From: Oscillospiraceae bacterium
Lineage (GTDB): Bacteria > Bacillota > Clostridia > Oscillospirales > Ruminococcaceae
NCBI GenBank assembly: GCA_017518255.1
Contig: JAFWVK010000009.1
Span: 1-64,000 of the forward strand
Direction: 5' to 3'
DNA: 64,000 nt
Shown here: positions 1 to 8,197 of the stretch, one piece after another
How positions within the stretch are numbered: the stretch's first letter is position 1
Layout of the letters: every line of letters begins with the position of its first letter
Position numbers and translations under genes: made by a program
The notes under the pieces: generated by a model
Told to the model about the DNA's origin: nothing
What the model saw: only the letters and a program-made list of their open reading frames with translations
Databases searched by the model: none

Positions 1-1
1 G

Positions 2-1840
2 GGCCTGAAGCTCACGGTCAACGGAGATGCGACCAGAGGTCAGGATCCGAGCAAGTGCGGCGGCGCAACAGAATATACGCTGACCAAGGATTCCAAACTT
101 GGAGCAAAAGGCGAAAAGATTACGCATCCGGAAATCTTCGGCAACTACGGCATCACGATTTCCAATGCAAAGATGAGCGACCCGCTGGCATTCGACAGCA
201 AGTCGCTGAAGCCGGCGGACTGGTGGAAGGCGGGTATGCCGAGCGCACTGGGTTCTGCAACCTTTAACAGTGATGCGTGGGTTATTTCCGCTGTTGCAAC
301 CGGCGCAATCAATGTTGAGAAGAACATCGACTCCTTTGCAGCCGCAGAGGCTGCCGGTCTGGACCGCGATGCGGATGAAGACTGGAACTACAAGCCGTTC
401 TATGAAGGCTATACACCGGTAACCACATGGACATCCGATGAGCCCTGGGCATACAAGTACTCCATCGCAGAAGGCACACTTGTTCTGCCAAGCGATCTGC
501 CGGACGGCAAATACGTTGTTGACGTATTCAAGGGAGAGTATGTCAGCGCACTGTTCCTTGAGAATTTTTACACGGTAAAAGACGGTCAGACCGTTGACGA
601 TCCGTATAACGGCAATACCGTTTACACCGAAACCCAGATTGAAGGCATCTCCGGTATTCAGAAGTACAGCACCAAGCCTCTGACCATCATTGTCGGCGAG
701 GGCGGTACCGAAACCACCACAACGACGACTGTTACCGATACTACCACGTCAACGACCGAAACAACCACCACTACCTCATTTGAAACCTGCACATCCTGGA
801 CGACGGAAACCGAAACATCAACAACAACGACCACTACTTCTTTTGAAACCTGCACATCCTGGACAACGGAAACCGAAACATCTACCATTCCGCTGAATAA
901 TGCTATGGTTCTGGATCTGGTCGCTGCAAACAAGACCAACACCTTCGACGGCACGAACAATGTTGTGGAAGTTGCAGCAGGCGAAACCGTTAAGGTCAAT
1001 TTCACCGTTAAGAACGACTCGATCACCAGCGGTATGGAGTTCACCTTCGACCTCGGCAAAGCTGCCTATGTTGCAGATACTTTCGCAGCAGGCAGAGCTT
1101 ACAGCTTCAATACCGAACTCAATGACGGCGTTGCCGGTCAGCTGACCTTCACCATGGCAGCAAATGAGACCGCAACCGCAAGAGACGGCGCAACCATCGT
1201 CACCTTTACCGTAACAGCTCCGCAGTCCGGCTCGACCGCAATCGGTCTGAAAGACGGTGCAAGAGCACTTGTTGCCGGCTATGAAAAGGGCGTTTCCAAT
1301 CCCTTTGTCTTCCACGGCCTGATTCTGAATGTTGCGGATCAGACCGAAACCACTACGACGACTACTGAGACCACCACAACAACAACCGAGACCACTACAA
1401 CGACCGAGACTACCACTTCGACCGAGACCACTACAACGACCACAGAAACGACATCCACAACGACAGAAACCACGACAACAGATACAACAACCACACCTGC
1501 GGAAATCTATACAACCACTACAACCGAAACCACAACCACCTCGACTGAAACCACTCAGCCGGCAAGCGAAGTCCTCTGGGGCGATGCCAACTGCGATAAT
1601 CAGGTTAATATCGCCGACATCATTCTTCTGAACAAATCCCTTGCAAAGAACGCAACGCTGTCCGCACAGGGCAAGAAGAACGCTGACTGCCAGTTTGACA
1701 GCACAATCGACACCAAGGATGCAGCCTGCATTAAGGCATATCTCGCAATGATTATTGATTATAAGACCCTTGGCACCCAGAATGCATATGAAACACTCCA
1801 GAGCTACTATGATGCTGAGACCGGAACCTATAAAAAATAA
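2..1840 (+). CDS. Scaffoldin, 3' part: divergent N-terminal region, Thr linker, cohesin, Thr linker, dockerin (ScaA-like)
   Basis: The reading frame is already open at the left edge, so the true start lies outside the window. Visible parts in order: about 235 residues of unassigned secreted sequence, possibly a divergent cohesin because it ends in a PLTIIVG strand like the cohesin GLTLKV end; a Thr-rich linker; a cohesin at roughly 900-1335 (starting VLDLVAANKT, with the AGRAYSFN and FTMAANE segments); a second long Thr/Glu linker; and a C-terminal dockerin with two calcium-loop repeats (GDANCDNQVNIADI and a more degenerate second one). The cohesin is nearly the same as cohesins 1-3 of the next gene, so it probably accepts the same dockerins. 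In ruminococcal cellulosomes such small scaffoldins dock onto a larger one. The ScaA-like name is by layout only. Confidence 0.85.
   Translation, partial: GLKLTVNGDATRGQDPSKCGGATEYTLTKDSKLGAKGEKITHPEIFGNYGITISNAKMSDPLAFDSKSLKPADWWKAGMPSALGSATFNSDAWVISAVATGAINVEKNIDSFAAAEAAGLDRDADEDWNYKPFYEGYTPVTTWTSDEPWAYKYSIAEGTLVLPSDLPDGKYVVDVFKGEYVSALFLENFYTVKDGQTVDDPYNGNTVYTETQIEGISGIQKYSTKPLTIIVGEGGTETTTTTTVTDTTTSTTETTTTTSFETCTSWTTETETSTTTTTTSFETCTSWTTETETSTIPLNNAMVLDLVAANKTNTFDGTNNVVEVAAGETVKVNFTVKNDSITSGMEFTFDLGKAAYVADTFAAGRAYSFNTELNDGVAGQLTFTMAANETATARDGATIVTFTVTAPQSGSTAIGLKDGARALVAGYEKGVSNPFVFHGLILNVADQTETTTTTTETTTTTTETTTTTETTTSTETTTTTTETTSTTTETTTTDTTTTPAEIYTTTTTETTTTSTETTQPASEVLWGDANCDNQVNIADIILLNKSLAKNATLSAQGKKNADCQFDSTIDTKDAACIKAYLAMIIDYKTLGTQNAYETLQSYYDAETGTYKK
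776..899 (+). repeat. Tandem 63-bp repeat in the Thr linker, with Cys
   Basis: Two tandem 63-bp units begin at 776 and 839. Each encodes SFETCTSWTTETETST plus threonines, and they differ at only a few bases. Each unit carries one Cys and one Trp, which is unusual in an extracellular Thr linker. Confidence 0.85.
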
Positions 1841-1885
1841 TCCATGTACGGCTGAATCCCAGTTTTATCACACAAGATGACGGTT

Positions 1886-1917
1886 TTATGTGTGCAGGAG
1901 AAATTCTGCACACATAA
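1886..1917 (+). promoter_or_regulatory. Perfect 12-bp hairpin between the two scaffoldin genes
   Basis: Arms 1886-1897 (TTATGTGTGCAG) and 1906-1917 are exact inverted complements around an 8-base loop. The hairpin is followed by the ribosome-binding site and start of the second scaffoldin, with no T run, so it is not a standard terminator. A processing, stability or partial attenuation role is inference. Confidence 0.6.
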
Positions 1918-1934
1918 TCCAGAAAGGAATCATA

Positions 1935-4900
1935 ATGAAAAGACTCATTTCTGTAATGTCCTCCCTGTGTCTGGCCGCGACATCCCTTTTCTCTTCCCTT
2001 TCCGGTTTTCATCAGTATGCGGCATCGGCGGCAGATGACATTCTCCTTGATCTGGTTCCTTCGGGCGTTGAATATGAGCTGAAAGGCAATAATAATGTTG
2101 CGAAGGTTCAGCCCGGTGACACGGTCAAGGTGAACTACACTGTCAAAAACGATGCGGTCACAAGCGGAATGGAATTCACGTTTGATATTTCCAAATTTAC
2201 CTACGTAACGGATTCCTTTGCGGCAGGCAGAGCGTACAGCTTCAACACCGAGCTGAATGACAGTGTCGCCGGACAGCTGACATTTACCATGGCGGCGAAT
2301 GAAGCTGCAACCGCAAGAGACGGCTCGACAATTGTTTCATTCAGCGTGAAAGCGCCGACGGCCGAGGGCTCCTATTCCATCGGTCTGAAGAGCGGAACGA
2401 GAGCAATTGTAGCAGGCTATGACAAGGGTGTATCGAACCCGTATACTTTCCACGGGCTGACTTTGGTTGTCGGAGACGCTTCCGGAGAAACTTCGCAGCC
2501 GGACGGCGATGGGATTATTCTCGATCTCGTTGCTGCAAACAAGACCAGCACCTTCGACGGCACGAACAATGTTGTGGAGGTTGCAGCAGGCGAAACGGTC
2601 AAGGTTAATTATACGATTAAGAACGACCAGATCACCAGCGGCATGGAGTTCACCTTCGACCTCGGCAAAGCTTCCTATGTAGCAGACAGCTTCGCAGCAG
2701 GCAGAGCGTACAGCTTCAACACCGAGCTGAATGACGCCGTTGCAGGTCAGCTGACATTTACCATGGCGGCGAATGAAGCAGCAACCGCAAGAGACGGCTC
2801 AACGATTGTTACCTTTACCGTAACAGCTCCGCAGTCCGGCTCGACCACAATCGGTCTGAAATCCGGCGCAAGAGCAATCGTCGCAGGCTATGAAAAGGGC
2901 GTATCGAATCCGTACATCTTCCACGGACTGACTCTGAAAGTCACCGGCGGCAGCGGCGATGACACAACAAACGCAGACCCCGGCGACAGCATCGTTCTCG
3001 ATCTCGTCGCGGCAAACAAGACGAACACCTTCGACGGCACGAACAATGTTGTGGAGGTTGCAGCAGGCGAAACGGTCAAGGTCAACTATACGATTAAGAA
3101 CGACCAGATCACCAGCGGCATGGAGTTCACCTTCGATCTCGGCAAAGCATCCTATGTAGCAGACAGCTTTGCAGCAGGCAGAGCGTACAGCTTCAACACC
3201 GAGCTGAATGACGCCGTTGCAGGTCAGCTGACATTTACCATGGCGGCAAATGAGGCAGCAACCGCAAGAGACGGCTCAACGATTGTTACCTTTACCGTAA
3301 CGGCTCCGCAGTCCGGCTCGACCACAATCGGTCTGAAATCCGGCGCAAGAGCAATTGTCGCAGGCTATGAAAAGGGCGTATCGAACCCGTATATCTTCCA
3401 TGGACTGACTCTGAAAGTTGTGGAACAGAGTGATACCACGACAACTTCTGAGCCGGTTCCGGCAGGAAAGACAAAGTGGGTCATCGACACCAAGACGGCT
3501 GCAGCAGGCTCAAAAGTTGCACTTCCTGTCATCGTAACAGATGCGGCAGACGGCGGTGCGGCAGGCTTCCGCGTCAGCTTCAAATATGACAATGCACTGA
3601 CATTCAACGGCTTCACATGGGGCGATCAGTACACCAAGGCAGAAGACGCTGTTCTGAATAAGACAGATGCATATGTCGTATGGACATCCCCGAATGCAGC
3701 AGATCAGGTTGCAAACGGCGACGTTCTCTACCTGAACTTCACGGCTCCGGGCGCAGCAGGCGAATACAAAGTTGAGTTTGTCAGCCTTGAGATCATTAAC
3801 ACCGACGGTCAGGCACTGACGATCGACAAGAAGAACGGCGCAGTCATTGTTGAGGAGGCCACCACAACCTCTGAGCCGATTCCGGCAGGAAAGACAAAGT
3901 GGGTCATCGACACCAAGACGGTCGCAGCAAGCGCAAAAGTTGCACTGCCTGTCATCGTAACAGATGCGGCAGACGGCGGTGCGGCAGGCTTCCGCGTCAG
4001 CTTCAAATATGACAATGCACTGACATTCAACGGCTTCACATGGGGCGATCAGTACACCAAGGCAGAAGATGCTGTTCTGAATAAGACAGATGCATATGTC
4101 GTATGGACATCCCCGAATGCAGCAGATCAGGTTGCAAACGGCGACGTTCTCTACCTGAACTTCACGGCTCCGGGTACAGCAGGCGAATACAAGGTTGAGT
4201 TTGTCAGCCTTGAGGTCATCAACACCGACGGTCAGGCACTGACAATTGAGAAGACAAACGGTGCGGTGATTGTTGAAGAAACAACAACGACCACCACGAC
4301 AACCTCCGAGCCGGTTCCGGCAGGAAAGGCAAAGTGGGTCATCGACACCAAGACGGCTGCAGCAGGCGGAACGGTTGCACTTCCTGTAATCGTAACGGAT
4401 GCGGCAGACGGCGGTGCGGCAGGCTTCCGCGTCAGCTTCAAATACGACGATGCACTGACATTCAACGGCTTCACATGGGGCGATCAGTATACCAAGACCG
4501 AAGATGCCATTCTGAATAAGACAGATGCATATGTCGCATGGACTTCCCCGAATGCAGCAGATCAGGTTGCAAACGGCGACGTGATTTACCTGAACTTTAC
4601 AGTACCGAGTGCAGCGGGCGAATACAAGGTTGAGTTCGCAAGCCTTGAGGTCATCAACACCGACGGTCAGACACTGACAATTGAGAAGACAAACGGCGCG
4701 GTGATTGTTGAAGAAACAACAACGACCACAACAACCGTTACAACCACGACAACAACCGAAACCACAACCACGACAACCGATATAACCACCACAACCACCG
4801 ATTCCACAACAACCACAACCGGTACCACGACAACTCTGGAACCCGGTCAGACTGCAATCGTGACTTCTTACACCATCACTTATGATCCGCCGACCCGCGT

Positions 4901-5627
4901 GAACTACTGGTCGCACGATGACCGCACATTCAAGGAGAGCGGCGGTCTGAAGGAACTGAAGGCAACTCTGGCTGTTACGAAGATTACTGTTGATGAACAG
5001 GGCAACGAACTCGCAAGAGAAGAGAAGACCCTTGACATCACTGCCTACACCAATCCGGAAGAGAGCCTCAACTCTCCGAAGAAGATTTGGGATGCAGAAA
5101 CAGCAGCATCTCTCGGCAAGACCGAATGGACTTATGAAGAGGAACTGACAGCAAAGCACGCAAACAAGTATCCGATGTCGCTGTACTACACCTACGATTC
5201 GAGCTTGGATCCTGACTTCGATATCAACAACGGTGCTCCGTATGAGTTTGGTTCGATCAAGATTTTCATCGGCGTGAAAGGTGACTTCAACCTGGACAAT
5301 GAGGTTGATATTACCGATGCACAGTCGGCACTGGAATACTACACGATGAGACTTGCGCATAAGCCCGGCTTCCTGAGTGATGATCCGGAACTTGCACCTG
5401 TTGATAATCCGGAATCCGGTCTGATCTTCTTCCTCGTTAACGTCGATTACAGAGAAGGAAGATCCGGAACAGATCCGCTGACAACTCCGCAGATGCTTGA
5501 TATCAATGATGCACAGGATATCCTCGCATTCTACACATATCGGCTTGCAAAGCAGTATGATCGCGGCTGGGAGTACATCGTCGGTTACGATTACCTCGAT
5601 TACTTCTACGGCGACCAGATTCAGTAA
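1935..5627 (+). CDS. Large scaffoldin: signal peptide, six cohesins of two classes, X-module and dockerin (ScaB-like)
   Basis: This 1230-residue secreted protein organises the cellulosome. The start at 1935 follows AGAAAGGA and opens a signal peptide ending near AASA. Cohesins 1-3 (about residues 35-178, 193-335 and 352-495) match the cohesin in the preceding gene. Cohesins 4-6 (about 511-641, 652-781 and 796-925) are a second class with motif KWVIDTKT and GFRVSFKYD. A Thr linker follows, then residues 974-1230 with an X-module-like part and a dockerin (GDFNLDNEVDITDAQ and a second MLDINDAQ helix) split by an insertion. Two cohesin classes in one scaffoldin are known from R. flavefaciens ScaB; by analogy one class takes enzymes and the other the small scaffoldin, while the X-dockerin binds a wall-anchored cohesin. 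That assignment is inference. Cohesins repeat at the DNA level. Confidence 0.9.
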   Translation: MKRLISVMSSLCLAATSLFSSLSGFHQYAASAADDILLDLVPSGVEYELKGNNNVAKVQPGDTVKVNYTVKNDAVTSGMEFTFDISKFTYVTDSFAAGRAYSFNTELNDSVAGQLTFTMAANEAATARDGSTIVSFSVKAPTAEGSYSIGLKSGTRAIVAGYDKGVSNPYTFHGLTLVVGDASGETSQPDGDGIILDLVAANKTSTFDGTNNVVEVAAGETVKVNYTIKNDQITSGMEFTFDLGKASYVADSFAAGRAYSFNTELNDAVAGQLTFTMAANEAATARDGSTIVTFTVTAPQSGSTTIGLKSGARAIVAGYEKGVSNPYIFHGLTLKVTGGSGDDTTNADPGDSIVLDLVAANKTNTFDGTNNVVEVAAGETVKVNYTIKNDQITSGMEFTFDLGKASYVADSFAAGRAYSFNTELNDAVAGQLTFTMAANEAATARDGSTIVTFTVTAPQSGSTTIGLKSGARAIVAGYEKGVSNPYIFHGLTLKVVEQSDTTTTSEPVPAGKTKWVIDTKTAAAGSKVALPVIVTDAADGGAAGFRVSFKYDNALTFNGFTWGDQYTKAEDAVLNKTDAYVVWTSPNAADQVANGDVLYLNFTAPGAAGEYKVEFVSLEIINTDGQALTIDKKNGAVIVEEATTTSEPIPAGKTKWVIDTKTVAASAKVALPVIVTDAADGGAAGFRVSFKYDNALTFNGFTWGDQYTKAEDAVLNKTDAYVVWTSPNAADQVANGDVLYLNFTAPGTAGEYKVEFVSLEVINTDGQALTIEKTNGAVIVEETTTTTTTTSEPVPAGKAKWVIDTKTAAAGGTVALPVIVTDAADGGAAGFRVSFKYDDALTFNGFTWGDQYTKTEDAILNKTDAYVAWTSPNAADQVANGDVIYLNFTVPSAAGEYKVEFASLEVINTDGQTLTIEKTNGAVIVEETTTTTTTVTTTTTTETTTTTTDITTTTTDSTTTTTGTTTTLEPGQTAIVTSYTITYDPPTRVNYWSHDDRTFKESGGLKELKATLAVTKITVDEQGNELAREEKTLDITAYTNPEESLNSPKKIWDAETAASLGKTEWTYEEELTAKHANKYPMSLYYTYDSSLDPDFDINNGAPYEFGSIKIFIGVKGDFNLDNEVDITDAQSALEYYTMRLAHKPGFLSDDPELAPVDNPESGLIFFLVNVDYREGRSGTDPLTTPQMLDINDAQDILAFYTYRLAKQYDRGWEYIVGYDYLDYFYGDQIQ
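2512..3420 (+). repeat. Tandem duplication of class-1 cohesin units 2 and 3
   Basis: Cohesins 2 and 3 repeat with an offset of 477 bp and are nearly identical at DNA level, including silent positions. Cohesin 1 is clearly more diverged. This points to recent duplication or gene conversion. Confidence 0.85.
3451..4740 (+). repeat. Triplicated class-2 cohesin units 4 to 6
   Basis: The units begin at 3451, 3874 and 4309, offsets of 423 and 435 bp. The 12-bp difference is four extra Thr codons in the linker before cohesin 6. Long identical stretches show recent expansion. Confidence 0.85.
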
Positions 5628-5629
5628 AA

Positions 5630-5666
5630 AAAAGGGCAGGGTAATTTCATTACCCTGCCCTTTTTT
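5630..5666. terminator. Bidirectional terminator between the scaffoldin and pncB
   Basis: A perfect 16-bp stem (5630-5645 and 5649-5664) with a TTC loop is flanked by A and T runs on both sides. It can end the scaffoldin transcript and that of pncB on the other strand. Confidence 0.9.
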
Positions 5667-5767
5667 AGCAAGAAAAAATTCCGGCTGCTGACAGCAGTTC
5701 ATACTATATATAAATCTCCTGTTGCCGGACAAAACCGGCTGGTCTGGGTTCTGCGGCAGAGAACGTG

Positions 5768-6955
5768 TTACCGGTTCAGGCGGAATTCCACGGAGCGCCT
5801 GAGATATTTCAGATATTCCGCATCGCGGCACATTGCTTTTCCGGCATCGTCAGAAAGCTTTGCGACCGGTCTGCCGTTGACGTATTGCAGCTTGATGACA
5901 ATATTCAGTGCAGTTTCCTCGGTATCGTTTGAGCAGAACGTACCGATGCCGAACGATACCTTTGTTTTGCTGCTGAAATAATCAAAAAGCTTTTGCGCAC
6001 GGTCAAAATCAAGGCTGTCGCTGAACAGCAGAAGCTTTGTTTTCGGGTCAACGCCGTATTTTTTGTAGTGCGCGATGATTTTTTCGCCCCAGGCATAGGG
6101 GTCGCCGCTGTCGTGCCGCACGCCGGTATAGTTATTGACCATCGAACGGTTAAAGTCAAGCAGGAACAGGTCAGTAGTAATAGTATCCGTCAGCGCAGTG
6201 CCGTTGTCGCCCTGATATTCGTCATACCAGTCCTGCATGGCATAGTGATTGGTAAAGGCGAGCGGAATGCAGTCAATGCCCTGATACATCTGCACGAATT
6301 CGTGCGCATAGGTGCCGATCGGGGTGACGCTGTACTTCATGGCAAGGTAGACATTTGAAGTGCCGACACAGTTTTTGGTCTCTGTGACGAAGCGTCTGAC
6401 CACGACATCCTCCCATTCGCGGGAGAGCCTTCTGCGGCAGCCGAATTCTGCAAATTTGAATGTGTAAGTTCCGTCGTTCATCGCTTTGATCTTTGCATCC
6501 AGACGCTCCTCCGCGGATTTGCGAAGCTTTTCATAATCGAACTGCATCCGGAAGTAAACCTCGTTGACAATTTCCAGCAGATAGATTTCAAACTGCATCG
6601 CGGAGAACAGCGGACCGTCCACGATGATTTGGAGTTCACCGTTTTCATCCAGTTTGGCAGTTACATAGTCGCGGATCGGATGCCACAGCCGCAGAAATTC
6701 CACATAATCGTTTTTGATAAAGCGGATGGAACGCAGATAATCCAGTTCTTCTTTGGTAAAGCGGAGTGTGCAGAGATGGTCTATCTGTTCGTTGATCTCC
6801 TGCACCATTTCCGGCGTAAAGACGACGCCCTTGTTGCGGCACTTAAAGTAATACTGTCCGCAGAGATCGGTGTGCTTGTGAAAAATGACCTGATCCATAT
6901 TGAACTTATACAGGTCGGTGTCCAGCAGGGAAATAACAATCGGTTCCAGTTTCAT
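5768..6955 (-). CDS. pncB: Nicotinate phosphoribosyltransferase
   Basis: This enzyme joins nicotinate to PRPP to give nicotinate mononucleotide in the Preiss-Handler NAD salvage pathway. The 395-residue product has the family N-terminus (LLDTDLYKFNMDQ), the FAEFGCRRR segment and the phosphoribosyl-binding motif VRHDSGDP, and is of normal length. An ATG three codons earlier (6964) is almost on top of the AAAGGA ribosome-binding site; the one at 6955 has correct spacing. It lies 42 bp downstream of an NrtR-like regulator on the same strand, so the two are probably one transcript controlled by NAD status. Confidence 0.93.
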   Translation of the reverse strand: MKLEPIVISLLDTDLYKFNMDQVIFHKHTDLCGQYYFKCRNKGVVFTPEMVQEINEQIDHLCTLRFTKEELDYLRSIRFIKNDYVEFLRLWHPIRDYVTAKLDENGELQIIVDGPLFSAMQFEIYLLEIVNEVYFRMQFDYEKLRKSAEERLDAKIKAMNDGTYTFKFAEFGCRRRLSREWEDVVVRRFVTETKNCVGTSNVYLAMKYSVTPIGTYAHEFVQMYQGIDCIPLAFTNHYAMQDWYDEYQGDNGTALTDTITTDLFLLDFNRSMVNNYTGVRHDSGDPYAWGEKIIAHYKKYGVDPKTKLLLFSDSLDFDRAQKLFDYFSSKTKVSFGIGTFCSNDTEETALNIVIKLQYVNGRPVAKLSDDAGKAMCRDAEYLKYLRRSVEFRLNR

Positions 6956-6997
6956 AGTGTTCATCCTTTCATTCAGATTATTGATGCGGGTATTTGT

Positions 6998-7819
6998 TCA
7001 CGCATTGCGTTTGCGCCGGTAAAGTTTTGCAGGGCGGTGCCCTTCTCCGCGGACATATTCATCGGTTTCTTCGACATATCCGCTGACCATGCGGCGGAAA
7101 TTCGCCGGAAGCACAGAGACATTCATGATGGTTTCCTGAACCTTCTGCAAGGCAGTCAGGGTGAAGGTTTCGGGAAGAAAATCAAAAATAGCTTCATAAT
7201 TCTTTGCCTCCTCACGCAGAGCCGACAATGCAGCGGCGATGATTGCGGCGTGGTCGAATGCGATTCCGCCGCTTTCGAGAATCCGGAAAGAGGTTCTTCC
7301 GAAGCATGTTTTTTCTGCTGCAAGAACTGCCTCCAGCCGGATTTCCGCATAGGTCAGTGTCAGATGATAGCAGCCGTCATCGGAGCAGGTAAAGCTGACG
7401 GCAAACCACTGCGCATCTGCGGCATCGTCGCGGCCTGCCTGTTTGACGGATTCCTCACTGATGACGGATGCGTATGCATGGGAGATAATCCAGCCGCGCG
7501 GATCGCGGTTCGGTTTGCTGAATACGCCGACCGGCAGAATTGAAACAGGTCTGACTTCGGTTTCTTCCTGAATTTCCCGCAGTGCGCATTCCTCGACGGT
7601 TTCACCCTTCTGCAAAAAGCCGCCGGGCAGCGCCCACATATCCCTGAACGGATGAGCCCCGCGCCGGATGAGCAGCAGGAGCAGTTTGTTTTCCGGATTC
7701 TTCCGGTAGCTGGTTTTGTCCTCCGGCCGGATCATAAACGCGGCAACATCAGCGGTAACGGACGGCCGCTCATAGTCTTCCATTCGGTACTTTGACAGAA
7801 ATTCTTTTTCGGTCTCCAT
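6998..7819 (-). CDS. Nudix-domain transcriptional regulator, NrtR-like
   Basis: The 273-residue protein has a Nudix fold with the signature GGFLQKGETVEECALREIQEE near residues 78-98, then a C-terminal region (FDFLPETFTLTALQKVQETI, then NFRRMVSGYVEE) typical of the winged-helix half of NrtR regulators. NrtR proteins repress NAD synthesis and salvage genes and release DNA on binding ADP-ribose-type ligands. The neighbour pncB fits this. The start at 7819 follows a strong AAAGGAGGT; an upstream in-frame ATG at 7879 lies inside the promoter -35 and is rejected. A Nudix hydrolase without regulatory role remains possible. Confidence 0.8.
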   Translation of the reverse strand: METEKEFLSKYRMEDYERPSVTADVAAFMIRPEDKTSYRKNPENKLLLLLIRRGAHPFRDMWALPGGFLQKGETVEECALREIQEETEVRPVSILPVGVFSKPNRDPRGWIISHAYASVISEESVKQAGRDDAADAQWFAVSFTCSDDGCYHLTLTYAEIRLEAVLAAEKTCFGRTSFRILESGGIAFDHAAIIAAALSALREEAKNYEAIFDFLPETFTLTALQKVQETIMNVSVLPANFRRMVSGYVEETDEYVRGEGHRPAKLYRRKRNA

Positions 7820-7850
7820 TCCGGTTACCTCCTTTGATATTTCTAAAATG

Positions 7851-7879
7851 ATAATAACACAAAATAAATAAGATGTCAA
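7851..7879 (-). promoter_or_regulatory. Promoter of the nrtR-like/pncB transcript
   Basis: On the minus strand TTGACA (7874-7879) and TATTAT (7851-7856) are 17 bp apart, close to the SigA consensus. They lie 32 bp before the regulator start codon. Confidence 0.75.
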
Positions 7880-7898
7880 TAGCTTTCTGATATCTTAT
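7868..7898. promoter_or_regulatory. Inverted repeat overlapping the -35, candidate NrtR operator
   Basis: Arms ATAAGATGTC (7868-7877) and GATATCTTAT (7889-7898) match at 9 of 10 positions around an 11-bp spacer and cover the -35 box. Placement suits a repressor. That it binds the NrtR-like product is inference. Confidence 0.5.
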
Positions 7899-8083
7899 AA
7901 ATATTTAACAAATAAAACCGGTTCTGCCTGTTTGCCGGAAAGCAGGGGCAATGATGCAGGGATAGAATGGTACGGTTTTCTCATACAAACCGATCCGGAC
8001 AGCCTCAGAGAGACGGTTGAACCGTGCGGAAGATCGGCGCGGCTTGGCATTTTCTGGATACAGTTTCGTAATATTATGTTTAC

Positions 8084-8117
8084 AAAATGTTAACATTTTA
8101 ATTTGCAAGGGTATGCT
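8084..8117 (+). promoter_or_regulatory. Putative lar operon promoter with a perfect palindrome
   Basis: TTAACA (8090-8095) and TATGCT (8112-8117) are 16 bp apart. The -35 is embedded in an exact 16-bp palindrome, AAAATGTTAACATTTT, at 8084-8099. The 378-bp stretch 7820-8197 otherwise holds only the divergent nrtR-like promoter and no gene I can support. Confidence 0.45.
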
Positions 8118-8197
8118 ATACTATGATTAAATATATGTTGTGCCCGCTGATGATCGGTACGGTTGACGGACAGCAACAGAAAGGATGCGGTCATAAA

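Noticed and set aside
1345..1560. Thr-codon repeats that might suggest a CRISPR-like or satellite array
   Set aside because: They have no fixed repeat and spacer length and stay in frame as a protein linker.
3510..5831. A 773-codon open frame on the minus strand across the scaffoldin
   Set aside because: It mirrors the repeated cohesin and Thr-codon composition, is full of Cys and Arg, has no ribosome site or known family, and runs through the terminator.
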